Positions 24,151 through 36,560 of a DNA stretch of 64,000 nt are shown here, piece by piece. The stretch is from Dipteronia dyeriana (lineage: Eukaryota; Streptophyta; Magnoliopsida; Sapindales; Sapindaceae). Both the position numbers and the translations under genes were made by a program. The notes under the pieces were generated by a model. The model made no database searches and was not told the origin of the DNA. It saw only the letters and a program-made list of their open reading frames with translations. Where the stretch lies: positions 81,376,069-81,440,068 of the forward strand of contig CM065301.1 of assembly GCA_032871835.1 (NCBI GenBank). Direction: 5' to 3'. Positions within the stretch are counted from its first letter, which is position 1. Every line of letters starts with the position of its first letter.

Positions 24151-27100
24151 ATGGATTTCTCGTCGTTTTTGACGTCCTTGGCGACTTCGTTCGTGATATT
24201 TGTGGTTTTGATGCTTGTTTTCATATGGTTGTCCAGGAAGCAGGGCAACGTTGTTGTGTATTATCCGAACCGGATCTTGAAGGGTATGGATCCATGGCAA
24301 GGCTATCCTAGTTCCCGGAGCCCTTTTGCTTGGATCCGTGAAGTCATGTCTTCTTCGGAGACCGATATCATTAACATATCCGGCTTGGATACTGCCGTCT
24401 ACTTTGTCTTCTTGAGCACTGGTTTGTCTCTCTCTGTATATATATGTGATTTGCTTTTTGGGTTGTTTTCAAGAATTGGCTTGGTTGTGGTTGCTTGTTT
24501 TGATTTTTAAGATTTGTATTATTTGTTTGTTTCCTTGGATTATTTGAATAATTCTATATTTTTTTACTTAGTTTAGAATAGAATAAATTGATGTTACTCT
24601 TTTAGGAATTTTGTCTTCATGTTCTCTACTCTTTGTTGCTTACTGATTATTATTAGTTTAACAATTGATTGTGGAAGAAGACGGGGATTGTTAATATTTT
24701 TTCTTCTTATTTTAGAGAAACGTTTACATCCATATGAATTTACAAAAAAGGAATTTTTTTTTTTTTTTTAAGAATTCAAAAATTTAGAAGAGGGTACTTT
24801 TTTTCAGTCTAAAATTCCATTGCGCAGGTGGTTTTCATCCATTTGAATTTGTCAAAAACAATTAAAACAGGCTACTGTTCAATGTCTTTGAATTTGTTAG
24901 AATTGAGATTTTTCACAGTGAACAAAGCACTTCAGTGTTCCCAGAAATCAAAAGGTTATTGGCAGTACCGGTGCGACTCAAATGAATATTGTTTTTCTAG
25001 TTATTTTGCTTTATAATGGAAGTGAGAAACTGGAGCGATTTGGTTTGTTTGCGGTGAGGGTTGGCGGTTCTTGCAGGCTTACATTTCTAATTATTGAAGT
25101 GATTTCCATAGCAAGATTGTGTGGTTGGCTGCAGATGAAAAACCATTAAACAGTTACTTGCAAATGATAATTTACAACTACTCAAGAGTCGAGAGTCAAG
25201 AGTCAAGAGTCAAGACTAAGTTTTATGATTTTTGAATTGGAATCTAACTCAACATGTTTAGTTTTTGATGCATTATGGAAGCATCCCCAACTCTAGTAGC
25301 TTAGCTTAATACGCCTTGCAGTCAGAAGTTTGATAGTTTCCAATTTGCTAAGGATGGTCTTGACGACTTACTTTGATTCTATTTAATTATCTAGCACATG
25401 ATAAGTTTATGTTGGGTCAAACAATTTCTTCAAGGAATTTGCTTTACTATGAATAAAGGAATTTATACAGTCAATTTTTTTTTTGTTAAGATAAATATTC
25501 ACTGATGTTGTGTGTTCCATGATTGGTGGAATGAAATACATCATTCTGAACAACATTCAATAATCCTCTATTATACCTATCGCCATGTTGGTTCACCCTA
25601 TACATACTAGCTATGATTCATCATGGTTACAAGTATTGTCATGGATCATGTTTACTGATCCATCGACTTCTCTATCTGCCTGCTGTGTATTGAGGAACAC
25701 ATGGTGATAATTATTACTCTTTTTTTTCCCCATTTTTTTTCATGGAATTTAATGATCCTAGGAATAGGTTGTGCCACTACGTTGCTTTATGTTTGTCTTT
25801 GAGAATGTTTGGTATGATTTCTCTACCGGCCAAAAGAGCTTTTTCCGTGTCAGAAGCTCTTTTGAATTTCTTTTTTTTTTTGGTTGTTTGGCATCAACTC
25901 GAGACTATCTTTTTAAAAGTTTAATATTAAAAAGGCTCTCACGAGAGAATCTCAAATTTAGGCTTCTCCAAGAAGCTCTTTTGAGTTTAAAAGAAATAAA
26001 TTATCTCAATTACCCTTATTACATAGCATAAATCCTGACATATCTGTTTTGAATACAAAACTTTATTTTGTTTCTCTAATATTGTTTTGCAATTTATTGC
26101 TACCAAAAGTACTTGTATAGACATATCACCAAACCTTCTAGCAATTCAAAAATACTTTATTATTTGACAACCAAACAACATTAAGCTTTTTGTTAAAAGC
26201 TTTATTTTGTAAAAGTTAATACTCCCAAAAGATCTACTCATATAAGCTCTACTTGAAAAGTCATCCCAAACACATTAGTGTTGTTTACTAAGCTTGAAGA
26301 GTAAACTCATGATTGGCATGCAGTTTTTCCATGGATATATTATGATTCCATCAAGGCACTGTAGGCAGTTTTGTAAGCATTTGCACTGACTTATCAAAGT
26401 TGTGCAGTTTTGCTAAGGCAAATATCATTGTCAATGTATAACCTTGAGAAACCTCTACACATGTGGGCAGCCATTGATACTAAAGTAGCCCAGCATCTAG
26501 GTACTTGTCTAGGAATTTTTTTTCACCTCTATGTTTTGCTTAGACATGGTTCACCAAGTTTGCATTCTGCCTGCATATCTTTTTCTTTCTTTGTCTGCAA
26601 TTTGTAACACTCTTTCCCTCTGAAACAGTCTCAGCCACTCACTAGTGTTTATGCTTGCAAGTTTCTACCGGTTACTTAACCAATGAATGCAGTTGACATC
26701 TTGGGTCAGTCATGTAAAATATTATCAATTGTTAACGCTGAGACCAAACTTGTTTTTAGTTTAGCTGTTTGGAGAACATAGCTAAACTTGAGCGTGAAAA
26801 TCACTCTATTTTCTCAACCAAAAAAAGAAGAAGAAAGTAATTAGATGGGGATGCCTGCCATTTTTACTCTTGTGCAACAGTTACAGCAGTGCCTAACCAG
26901 CAATCACTTGGCTTGATGGAAAAATTCAAATTTTACTTTGCCATCCTATATTTTGGAATGGATTTACAGTGATATATATTTCATAATTTTGGCGCTGTTT
27001 GACCTTAATGTATTTAACTTTTTGTAAAATATGTTTTGAAATCCTTATCACTCACTTACCTATTTATTGTGTTAGTGTTGGGAATATTGGTTTTGTCTGG

Positions 27101-28003
27101 CATTATTCTGCTACCGGTTCTTCTGCCAGTTGCTGCAACTGATGTTAATATAAAGTCGGCAATCAAAAATACCACAAGCAAAGGGACTTTCGATGAACTT
27201 GACAAGTTGTCCGCAGGAAATGTTACAGTAAGCTAAACATCCTTTTTATGAGCTAGAATAAAATTTTCTTTCTTCCTTTGTTCCCTAGTGATTTATTACT
27301 TTTAAATTCATTATGTGATTATGATCGTTTTACTTTACACAAAAAGAATATTGGTATTCCATCATAATACAAGAGTGTAACTTTGTTTATAATTATGCTT
27401 CTCATTTTATGTACAGGCGAAGAGTCCTAGGTTGTGGGCATTTCTGGTAGCTGTCTACTGGGTTTCTTTTGTTACTTATTACCTGTTGTGGAAGGCATAC
27501 AATCATGTATCCGCGATGAGAGCTGAGGCTTTAATGTCGTCTGAAGTGAGGCCCCAACAATTTGCTGTTCTTGTTAGAGATATACCTGCTGTTCCTAAAG
27601 GTCAAACCATAAAGAAACATGTCGATATGTATTTTGAATCTATCTATCGTGATGAATTTTACAGATCAATGGTGGTCACAAACAACAAAGAGGTACAATA
27701 CAATTTGTTGTTGCTTGTCATTTATCTGGCCCTTATTCCCACTCTACTCTTGTGATTTACACATCCTTTTTTCTATTATTATATGCACTGTTTTCATTTT
27801 TTTTTCATATCTATTTCCATTTGATTTCAAATGATTTATTAATGTTTTTTTGGGTTTAGTATCTGTTTCAAATGATAATTCTATTCGAATATGTTTGTTT
27901 CCTATCAAAATATTGTTATCTCTGTATTCAAATATAACTATTTCTAGATACTGCAATTATAGCATTTCCACTAGGATCTAGTATGTTAGATACCAAAAGA
28001 ATA

Positions 28004-28038
<35 letters not shown>

Positions 28039-30238
28039 TAACAATAACAATAATAATAATAATAAAAAAAAGCGGAAGGATCAATAAATCAGGTGATTGT
28101 TTACTTTTGATTATGTGGCCTGTGACATGTCCCTATTCTGATGGTGCTATATATTGTACTATGTGTGCTGATATTTAAGCTTCAACTGTTTTATTCACTT
28201 AGGTTAACAAAATTTATGAAGAGTTGGAAGGGTATAAAAAGAAGCTTGCACATGCGGAAGCAATATATGCAGAGTCAAAAAAAGGAGGCAATGGAGAAGG
28301 AACAAAACCAACCACGAAAACTGGCTTCCTTGGTCTCATTGGTAATAAAGTAGACAGCATAGACTACTTTAATAAGAAAATCAATGAACTAGTACCAAAA
28401 TTGGAAGCAGAACAGAAAGTCACTCTCCGAGAGAAGCAGCAACTTACTGCTCTGGTCTTCTTCACTAGTAGGGTAACCGCAGCAAGTGCAGCTCAGAGTC
28501 TGCATGCCCAATTGGTTGACAAATGGATGGTTATTGATGCACCTGAACCTTGCGATCTACTATGGAGTAATCTTAAAATCAAGTTTTTTGAAAGGCAACT
28601 ACGGCAGTATTTGATTTATATACTTGTGGCTCTGACTATTTTCTTTTACATGATTCCTATTGGGTTTATTTCTGCATTGACAACCTTGAGCAATCTGAAG
28701 AAATTACTTCCATTTATAAAGCCAGTTGTGGACATAGGTGCTCTTAAGACGGTGTTGGAGGCGTACCTCCCACAACTTGCACTCTTAGTGTTTTTGGCTA
28801 TTCTGCCCAAGCTTCTTTTGTTTCTATCTAAGGTTGAAGGTATTCCTTGTGAGAGCCATGCAGCAAGGGCTGCCTCTGGGAAATATTTCTATTTTACCGT
28901 GTTGAATGTATTTATTGGAGTTACGTTGAGTGGCACGTTGTTCAGCACATTCAAGACTATTCAGAATAATCCAAAATCAATTATTACCGTGCTATCTAAT
29001 AGCCTCCCTGGCAACGCAACTTTCTTCGTGACCTTTGTGGCTCTGAAGTAAGTTTATATCATCCTTTAGTTATTCTTTAATTGCTTGCCCTTGCTGACCC
29101 TTTTCCATTTAATTACAATTTTTTATTCACTACTGTTGTAATCGTTATCCTTGGTTTAGGAGAACTCTTTCCAATGACTCCATTTTAAAGGATACATTTA
29201 TATCTTAAGTTTGGTAAAACTCAATTTGAGTTATTTTATTCACTGATGTCCTAGCAGTCTAGCACCAGCAGTTAAAACTTTGATAACTCTGCTGCTTAAC
29301 CAGGTAGTTTAGGAAACGAAATTTCTGTTCATGTTCTGTTTGTTCTTCTCTTTATCCATCTGTTTTCAAGAAATTCATGCACCGCTAGTTTTTCACATTT
29401 TTGATGTCTCATGGGTCTCAGGTTCTTTGTTGGCTATGGGCTTGAGTTATCCCGAATAGTTCCACTAATCATATATCACCTGAAGAGGAAGTATCTTTGC
29501 AAGACTGAAGCTGAGCGGAAAGAAGCTTGGGTTCCTGGAGATCTTGGCTATGGAACTAGAATCCCTGGTGACATGCTTGTCATCACAATTGTCTTCTGCT
29601 ACTCCTCCATATCTCCTCTGATAATCCCATTCGGTGTTCTGTACTTTGCTCTGGGATGGATTATTCTTAGGAATCAGGTAATGCTCATGCTCGTTTATGT
29701 TATTATTTCCTTGGGATGAACTTTCAATGCCTTATAACCTGTTTCCTTTTTCGAAGCCAAACAAGTTAAAATGATGCACACTAGAGATTTAAAGTACAAA
29801 TAGAGTCTCTGCTTTTCATTCCATAATAATTTTTTGCTTATAAACACTCTGTAATGACAGGCACTCAATATTTATGTTCCGAAATATGAGAGCTATGGAA
29901 GGATCTGGCCCCACATTTTTGTTCGTGTTGTTGCTGCTCTGATATTGTACCAAGTTACTATGTTTGGTTACATTGGGTCGAAGAAATTCTTTTATGCTCC
30001 ATTCATAATTCCACTTATCATAATTTCCTTGATCTTCGCTTTTGTGTGTGACAAGAAATTCTATAGATCTTTCTGTAACACAGCTCTTGAAGCCGCTAGC
30101 CATGATTTGAAGGAAACTCCTAACATGGAGCACATCTTCAGATCTTACATTCCAAAGAGTTTGAGCTCTGAGAAGCATGATGAGGATCAGTCTGATAATG
30201 CTTTATCTCATGTCCCAAGAACGGTATCATCTGTTTGA
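24151..30238 (+). CDS. ERD4: OSCA-family hyperosmolality-gated channel, ERD4/OSCA3.1 ortholog
   Basis: Multi-pass membrane protein of the OSCA/TMEM63 (CSC1-like, DUF221) family of mechanosensitive or osmosensitive cation channels. Exons with GT-AG borders: 24151-24421, 27076-27227, 27417-27692, 28203-29047, 29422-29677, 29861-30238. The total is 2178 nt, giving 725 residues, essentially the length of Arabidopsis ERD4. The N-terminus is a membrane segment followed by 'YYPNRILKG' and 'PFAWIREV'. Next come two more membrane segments ('LGILVLSGIILLPVLLP', 'LWAFLVAVYWVSFVTYYLLWKA'), then the cytosolic 'FAVLVRDIP' domain. The channel core carries 'FYMIPIGFISALTTL', 'FLAILPKLLLFLSKVEGIP' and 'AASGKYFYFTVLNVFIGVTLSGTLF'. 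The start is the ATG matching the family N-terminus. Intron 1 (2654 nt) holds a MITE-like insertion. It converges with the lipase at 30732-32300. Confidence 0.95.
25182..25216. repeat. Short 'gagtcaa' minisatellite in ERD4 intron 1
   Basis: Four to five adjacent copies of a 7-base unit close to 'gagtcaa'. Confidence 0.7.
25804..26276. mobile_element. hAT-like MITE in ERD4 intron 1
   Basis: The left end 'atgtttggtatgatttctct' pairs with the reverse complement of the right end, 'gtgtttgggatgacttttca'. The interior is AT-rich with repeated 'aaaagctt/aagagctttt'-type subterminal motifs and no transposase. Limits are approximate because no clean target duplication was seen. Confidence 0.5.
28003..28068. 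repeat. (AAT)n/(AAC)n microsatellite in ERD4 intron 3
   Basis: A run of AAT triplets interrupted by AAC triplets, ending in an A run, about 135 bases before the exon 4 acceptor. Confidence 0.95.
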
Positions 30239-30731
30239 TGTGTGTACATCCCGCTATATCGTTTGTGTTATTTAGTCTTGTAGTTGAACTTGTTTGAAAG
30301 GTAGATTATCTGTTGATATGTGTAGGAATCATGTTGCTTGTTTTTTTTTTCTTTTGTAATATATTTTCTGTTTCTGTATCCGTGTGGGGAATTATCTATT
30401 TGTTACTTCTTAGAGCAGCAACTGTATTTAGTATTCTTGGATTGTCATGAAATGAAGAACTTGGTTTCTGGTGACTTGAATTAAGGTCATTTTTTGTAAA
30501 ATTTAAAGTTGAGAATATTACAAAGAATTGTTGTGATGTCCTACATGAACCTGCCTCTTCTGATCAACATTAGTACTACAAAACAAAACATTAGTTTTTG
30601 AATAGAGAACAAATCTTCATTGAGAAAAGTAACAAAGAATGAATTAATCAAGAGTACAACACAAAAGTAAAACATCTTGTTGAAAATTCAGAAGCTTTAC
30701 ACTAAGAAAGAAAACCTGAAATTTCAGACAC
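30239..30731. other. Convergent spacer between ERD4-type gene and phospholipase gene
   Basis: 493 bp hold the 3' UTRs of two genes transcribed towards each other. No other gene is visible. Polyadenylation sites cannot be fixed by eye. Confidence 0.5.
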
Positions 30732-32300
30732 TCAATGAATCAAGAGATTCTTAGGCATTTCAGTGACAAATGGAGAAGGAATGTCTTCAGGTTCTCTACC
30801 AGGTTTCACCCATCTTCCATGTTTGTTCAACACAAGCCCCTTGTGAGGCAATTGATACCAAAACTCTGGAATTCTCAAATCCTCTAACAGCATATCACTC
30901 GACTTGTTCACCAAAGCAATATCTCTCCTTGCATTCCACCGAAACTTGGATTTCTTGTCCAAATACCCATCTAAAAGATGGAGATAAAGCTCCAGATTAT
31001 GGCTTCCGGACAGGTCCGAATCGCGCTTCACATAAGGCGACAAATGCACATCAAGCTTCAGCTGGGTTCCCACATGCCTGTAAACCCAATTCAACCTCTG
31101 ATTAATCACATTAAGCTTGTGAAGAATGTTGTTGAAAAACAGTCCAGGTAGCTTGGGAACCAAGTCTTGCTTGACAACAACACGAAGAGTCTTGACTCCT
31201 AATTGATTGAGCTTTTCTTTGAATGCAATGTTTCCAACTCTAGGTGCCCCAAATGAAATCACATTGACGAAAATACCAGGAATGGTAGTCGCGGCTTCGT
31301 AAGCATTGAGAACCGCCAATGCACCTCCTAAGCTGTGACCGGTAATTGTTAAGCTAACTTCTTCTCCTCTGTCTCTGAAGAAATTCACTAATCTGTTAAT
31401 TTCTTCCATGACTTGCTCAGAAGCACTTAACTTATTGTATCTTGTTTCTTCACTTTTGGACTTGTAAATGCTCAAGAAACCATTTTGAACCTTAATGTGT
31501 TCGCTTTTGGACAAACGCTTAAGCTTTGTCTTAAGGTCTGTGAACCACTCACTTGGAGCCACCGTGCCCCGCCACGCCACAACAATGTCTCTCCTTCCGA
31601 TCCTCTCCGACTCTTTGTCACCGCTCACCGCGACATATCCCATCCAATTCGAGTCTTTACTCCAAGTACGTCCCAACTCCGAACGCTCAAACCAGCGAGG
31701 CACGTCCACGCGCGACATGGCGTAAAAGTACTTGGTCACTTTATAACCATGCCCAGTGAGGCCTAATTCATCAAAAAGTTTTTGACGATTATATCTACTG
31801 CTACCACAGAATTCAGACAATGGATCGAAATCGAAGGCATCGTAAGTTGCTTCTACGAACTCTCCGTACTTGATAATCTCCCTACGAAGCGAAGGATCAA
31901 GTGGGTCAAGATGACCTTCCCAATTCTGTAAACCATGAAGTAGCTTCCATGTTTTTGATATGTTTTCTCTAGGTGACTTCGTTGGTGTCATGTGATCTCC
32001 ACGGTCGATGAAATCTGCAGCTGAGTAAGGCATGATCATCAGTTGAGCAAGTGGTTTAGTCTTCGTTGGACGATTTTGCTGATTTGTTATTGCAAGCTCT
32101 TGACGCATTTTGGATAGATTTTTGATGGTTGGAGCGCAGCTCAAATGACGACGATGAGGCCTTATGGTGTTCACTACTGTCCTCTTGATTGCATTCCATG
32201 ATATTCGAATCTTCAACTTCCATGCTCTTCTCCTGCTACTGAATTTTCTTGCACTTGATTTCTCTTCTTTCGCAAAAGTTCTCATTGGTGAAAGCTCCAT
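30732..32300 (-). CDS. PLA1-Igamma1: Plastidial phospholipase A1-Igamma type lipase (class 3)
   Basis: Intronless 522-residue alpha/beta hydrolase that would release sn-1 fatty acids from plastid membrane lipids; members of this DAD1-like group can supply jasmonate precursors (family knowledge). The first 60 or so residues are rich in Arg, Ser and Lys with few acidic residues, as expected of a plastid transit peptide. The lipase domain carries 'WRGTV' (about 243-247), the nucleophile elbow GHSLGG with Ser at about 323, 'SFGAPRVGN' (about 349-357), the likely catalytic Asp in 'KQDLVPKLPG' and the likely catalytic His in 'HNLELYLHLLDG'. Blocks such as 'LSEFCGSSRYNR' and the C-terminal 'GRWVKPGREPEDIPSPF' are typical of the Igamma subgroup. 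The ATG at 32298-32300 sits in a good plant context (gcaATGGa). A diverged paralog lies at 51767-53296 in the opposite orientation. Confidence 0.93.
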   Translation of the reverse strand: MELSPMRTFAKEEKSSARKFSSRRRAWKLKIRISWNAIKRTVVNTIRPHRRHLSCAPTIKNLSKMRQELAITNQQNRPTKTKPLAQLMIMPYSAADFIDRGDHMTPTKSPRENISKTWKLLHGLQNWEGHLDPLDPSLRREIIKYGEFVEATYDAFDFDPLSEFCGSSRYNRQKLFDELGLTGHGYKVTKYFYAMSRVDVPRWFERSELGRTWSKDSNWMGYVAVSGDKESERIGRRDIVVAWRGTVAPSEWFTDLKTKLKRLSKSEHIKVQNGFLSIYKSKSEETRYNKLSASEQVMEEINRLVNFFRDRGEEVSLTITGHSLGGALAVLNAYEAATTIPGIFVNVISFGAPRVGNIAFKEKLNQLGVKTLRVVVKQDLVPKLPGLFFNNILHKLNVINQRLNWVYRHVGTQLKLDVHLSPYVKRDSDLSGSHNLELYLHLLDGYLDKKSKFRWNARRDIALVNKSSDMLLEDLRIPEFWYQLPHKGLVLNKHGRWVKPGREPEDIPSPFVTEMPKNLLIH

Positions 32301-32700
32301 TGCTACTAATCTTTTGATGGGTGTAAATTAAATGGTGTGTTAATTTGATGAAGACGAAGAAGATGTGAAATGTTTTGATGGGTGGTAAATGGTATCAAAT
32401 GGTGTTGTTTATTGATGATGAAGAAGAAGAAGAACCGAAGAAGAAGAAAATGTGAAATCTTTTGATGGGTGTAAAGGGTGTTAAATATTGTTGAATAATT
32501 AAGGTTTGGTTCATGCATGCTGTGATGAGTTCCTTGAAGTTTCTCAATATCCAAATCGCAAATGTTGACACAGTTGAATTGTTGACCTAGTTTTCTCTCT
32601 CAAATAAATTCAAATGTCAAGATAGACAGAATTTAAAAAAATATATATATAGGTTAGGTATCATAAAGTATATTTAATTGATAATATGTTGGAGAATAGG
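32301..32700 (-). promoter_or_regulatory. Upstream region of the first phospholipase gene
   Basis: AT-rich sequence with a repeated 'gaagaagaagaa' tract near 32415-32450 and the duplicated phrase 'ttttgatgggtg' (32374, 32460). It is probably 5' UTR and promoter, but no core element can be assigned. Confidence 0.35.
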
Positions 32701-32899
32701 CCAATATTGGGTGTATGGCTGCTAATAGACAAATCTTGGCTGCCAATCCATAATTCCATACCCAATTTCATATAATATTTTTTTTATGATGTCTACATGT
32801 ACATTGTCTACGGATTGGTTGGAAACTTGGAATATATGTTTCTGATTCAAATTGATGTGTTGACTAAGCAATGCTAGTGAGCAGTGACTGCTGGAGCAC

Positions 32900-33780
32900 A
32901 GTGCCACAGTGTGTCCAATTTTTATTTTATAAGGTAAATCTCAAATTTTTCTATTGGAAGCCAATGTAATGGACACATGATTTCGGATTTAAGCTCATAT
33001 AATATATGGTTGAAAAAATTGTCTTGAACAAACCTTACTATTTTAGTATTTTCACAACATTTCATTTTTTTTTTAAAATAGTTTTTCCACAAAAATCTTT
33101 TCATTTCTGTTGTTTTCAATACAATTTATATCTTACAAATTGATTTTATTTGGCTAAGTTTAAATTGAAACAATCATGTAATCAACTAGTTTAAAATTAA
33201 TATGTTGGACACTTAATTTTGAAAGCGTATGTAATAGGCAAACAATCTCATTTTTATATATACATATCATTGAAATTATCTCAACAGAAATTTCTAATAA
33301 ACAGTATGTACTAATAAAAAAGAAAATCGCATATCACCTTTTAGTATAGATGGTTGTATACCTCTCTTCCAGGGTTCAAGTTCCGACAGTAGTTATATTT
33401 CAAAAAAATAAAACAAAAAATAAAAAAGAAAATCTTTACTAAATGCTATTAACAAAAGAAAATACCGTCTAAAAAAGAAAAAGAAAAAAGCTAAAACAAA
33501 TATCAAAACGATTTAATTTAGAAAATCGATTGTATGGTAAGTAATTAACTTAAATTTATACCGGGCACGTTTGGAGCATATGTAATAGGCAAATGATATC
33601 ATATTTGAATATATAGTTGAAATTGTATTGATGGAAATTTCCTAAATGAGCTCAACCTAATAAACCGTACTAAAAATAATCTCTACTAAACATTATTAAT
33701 ATCGGAAAATATTGACTAAAAAGGAAAAAAAAAAAAATCATACAAAAACAACGGCTGAAACGACTTATTTTAGAAAAACT
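32900..33780. repeat. Old, degenerate tandem repeats
   Basis: Two clearly related stretches (about 33140-33530 and about 33540-33780) share 'tatgtaataggcaaa', 'actaaa..ttattaa', 'ggaaaata.tg.ctaaaaa' and end in related 'cga.tta.tttagaaaa' blocks. A third, weaker relative begins near 32930 ('ccaatgtaatggacac'). The repeats are diverged and carry no gene. A short SINE-like patch with a B-box-like 'gggttcaagttcc' lies near 33372. Confidence 0.5.
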
Positions 33781-34013
33781 AAACATTTTTTTTTTGGTTT
33801 ACACCATCCGGTTTCCGGGTGGGACGGATCCACCATACGGTGCAATCGGTCCTGTCCACATCCCGACTAATCCGGACTCGCACCGGGTCGGCCCACTAAG
33901 GAGTAAAGTGCTACCAATATGTGTAGCCCCGTTCACAAGGGGGATTGAACCAACGACCTTGCTTAAGGGATGAGAGCGCCAAACCACTCACACCAATACA
34001 TGATTGGTAAACG
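33781..34013 (-). mobile_element. Au-like SINE with target-site duplication
   Basis: A short interspersed element of about 233 bp on the minus strand. Its tRNA-like head has an A-box-like 'gtgagtggtttggcgctc' region and a B-box-like 'ggttcaatccc' region; its minus-strand 3' end is an A run (T run at 33786-33797). It is flanked by an imperfect 17-bp duplication, cttattttag(a/g)aaaac, at 33764-33780 and 34014-34030. Head order, tail and duplication agree. A tRNA gene is excluded because the sequence does not continue as a tRNA. Confidence 0.85.
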
Positions 34014-34713
34014 GCTTATTTTAGGAAAACGGTTGTTCATCACAAAGGTTTTCCTAACGAAAATAGCAGCTATTATTAGTGGAGATGATTTCAAATTTTC
34101 AACAATATATTATTATGTACCAAAATCCAAAATACTATAGTTTATGAAGAGATCCAACGGTAAAATTTAATATAAGGGACACACGTGACTCTCAAAGAGC
34201 TACTGCTGGTAGCATTGGTTAGTGTTGACCATACAGAATTACATATCAATGATTAATTTACTCGGTCAAAGACTCAAAGGAGAAGGCTTCTGCAATTTTT
34301 AAATGAATGGGAGAAGGCTGCCGGTGATTTCTCAAAGTAAAGAGTTACTGTTTTGTTCCAATTTTACAAGCGTGTTGCAAATTGTCGTGTTGATTTTATT
34401 TATTATTCGGTTTTAATATTCTTCATTATTGGGGGCTAGGTAGAGTCGTAGAATTCTAAATATGATTTTTTTATTTTTATTTTTAAATATTATAATAATT
34501 CAAGATCTAACGAGGGATATAAGAGAGGTTCGAGCCCTTAATCTCATAATATGATATAGGTGATAAATTTTAAATATGATTTATAACGTGCTAAAATACA
34601 CCATTGAAATGCGAAATGAAATAAGATCTAAACTTGTTAAATGATTAGTGGAAGCGACAAAGAGTGTTTTAGGACATAATAACTAATTAGGCGGTGGATG
34701 GGCACGTTCGTTC

Positions 34714-34885
34714 ATGACTTCACTCACAACATTACTGTATGAAATCATAGTAGCATGTGATTGGATAAAATTAGAAGTATACTCAGATGCTCTGATGGAT
34801 CCTACCAAAGTTTATCCGTGGAGCTTTCTTGCTCTCCTCTCTGACATCTCTTGTGATCCCTCTTCTTCCTCTCTAGTCTCTCCTG
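34714..34885 (+). pseudogene. Possible RNase H-type coding remnant
   Basis: A short reading with 'KLEVYSDA' followed by 'PWSFLALLSDI' resembles the middle of the RNase H (RVT_3) domain at the C-terminus of plant LINE proteins. It is cut on the right by the hAT-like element starting at 34886. The match is short and I give it low weight. Confidence 0.3.
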
Positions 34886-36411
34886 TAGAGATGGTAAAAT
34901 GGGCTGGTTTTAGCGGGTCTGACATTTTCTTGTATGATGAAAACTGGGTTTAAACCCGGACTTATCATTAAAAAACCCTTTTTTGAAAGCCCAAACTAAT
35001 TGCGGGTTGGTTGTGGGTTTTAACTATGGCTCATTTTAAACCCTTAGAAATCCTATTTCATTCTAAACTTTTTAAATAAGAATACCAGCTATTCTACACT
35101 TCTCTTCGAAAAATAAACACCAATGCCACTCAACACTTCTCTTCAAAAAAGAAAAAGAAAAAGAAAAAGAGAAAGAAAACCAGCTCGTCATTCGTCTCTT
35201 GTCGTCGTGCCACTGTCGACGCGTCATGACTTTCGTCGCCAGTCGCTTCCAATCGCCACCGGTTGCTTCCGACGAAACTTCCTCCAATCGACTTCTCGTT
35301 TCGGGTCATCTTTAGCGTTTTCGTCATCTGGGAATCACTTATTGTTTCTACATCGGAACAAATCTTCAACTTTCTAGATGGAAGGTTAAAGATCTTCAAA
35401 TTTCCAAATCTTCAACTTTTTTTTTTTAATTATTTGTTTGAGTATTTGAGTTTTGTTTGATGAAGAGTTGTTTTGGATGGATACATTATATGTGGAATTT
35501 TTTTATTAAATTCTTTGTGGAGAAAAAAATTGAAAGAAGTTGTTTTGGATGATTATGGTGGAGAGATAGATGACTGATGATGGCAGTGTGGAGCAGGGAT
35601 GTACATTTGGAGAACGAGGATGAATATAGGTCCCACATCCCCATCCCTCCATTTTCCTATTTGGGGAAAATGGGGATGAGGAATTTTGGGGAGAGGTATA
35701 TCCATCCCATCCCTATTTTACATTTTTCCCATTTTTTCCATTTTTTTTTTGTATTTTTTCGTTTTTCCGTTTTTTCCGTTTCATCATTTAATTAAAAATT
35801 ACAAATTAAACTAAAAAAATAAATATTTATATTTATATATGTTTGGGGGAAATGGAAAAATAGAGATGTGATCTTTTCTCCATCCCTATTTCAATATAAT
35901 TGTAGGGAAAATGGAAAAATGGGGACGCGGGGAATTGGGGCCCCGGGGGAGAAATTTGCATCTTTAGTGTGGAGATAGGAGATATGAGGATGATGAATTG
36001 ATAATTGTTTTTTTTTTCCTTTTTCAATTATTTATTTTAAATATTAAAAATACTATTTTAAGGGATAAAAAAGTACCTTTAATGAACTCTAAAAAAATTA
36101 ATTAGAAATGAAATATGACATTACGGGTCAGAGCTAAATTCGGGTTACAATATATGTAATAATAGTATGGGTCAAATTACAAGTAAAAAATATATGTATA
36201 AAAATAAGGTCAAAATTTGGATCCAAATGTAGATCCCAATGTGTAAGTAACAATCAAATGGCGGGTTTGGATAAAGCCTTGACTTTTGTGGATCGGAAGG
36301 GTTGGGTTCCAACCCTGTCCACATTCATAAATTTCTTATTTGGACAGGTTTTAAGCCTTTTTAAAATTATGTGGGCTTTTTAAGGGCCCAGGCCTTCAAA
36401 TTGCCAACCTA
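34886..36411. mobile_element. Old hAT-like non-autonomous element
   Basis: Ends resemble each other in inverted orientation: 'tagagatggtaaaatgggct' at the left; from the right, 'taggttggcaatttgaaggc'. Subterminal sequence at both ends is full of 'gggttt/aaaccc' type motifs. A GC-rich block with CGTCGTCG-type triplets (about 35180-35310) recalls the one in the element at 36962-38912. The 8-bp flanks match only in part, so this is an old copy. A younger element is nested at 35594-35966. Confidence 0.55.
35594..35966. mobile_element. hAT-type MITE with perfect 8-bp duplication
   Basis: 373 bp, starting 'cagggatgtacattt' and ending 'aaatttgcatcttta', flanked by a perfect 8-bp duplication gtgtggag (35586-35593 and 35967-35974). 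Internal sequence is rich in 'ccccat' and 'atgggga' motifs. It belongs with the element at 39037-39554, which has similar ends. Confidence 0.88.
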
Positions 36412-36560
36412 GTTTCTTGTGCTCCAGCCGCATAAGTTAAAGTCTAAAACTTATGCTGCCTCACTCAACCCACTGAAGCCCAGGTTCAACCACACCCTTT
36501 TCCGGCACTAGTTATCAATGGTTATACCACACGAGTCAAAATAGTCAAAAAATATGTCCA
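36412..36560. other. Short unassigned spacer
   Basis: Lies between the hAT-like element and the recognisable DUF4283 sequence. It may belong to the same LINE-like remnant, but no domain is visible. Confidence 0.3.

Noticed and set aside
33790..34005. Possible tRNA gene on the minus strand
   Set aside because: A- and B-box-like motifs are present, but the sequence continues into a SINE body with an A tail and target duplication and does not form a full cloverleaf.
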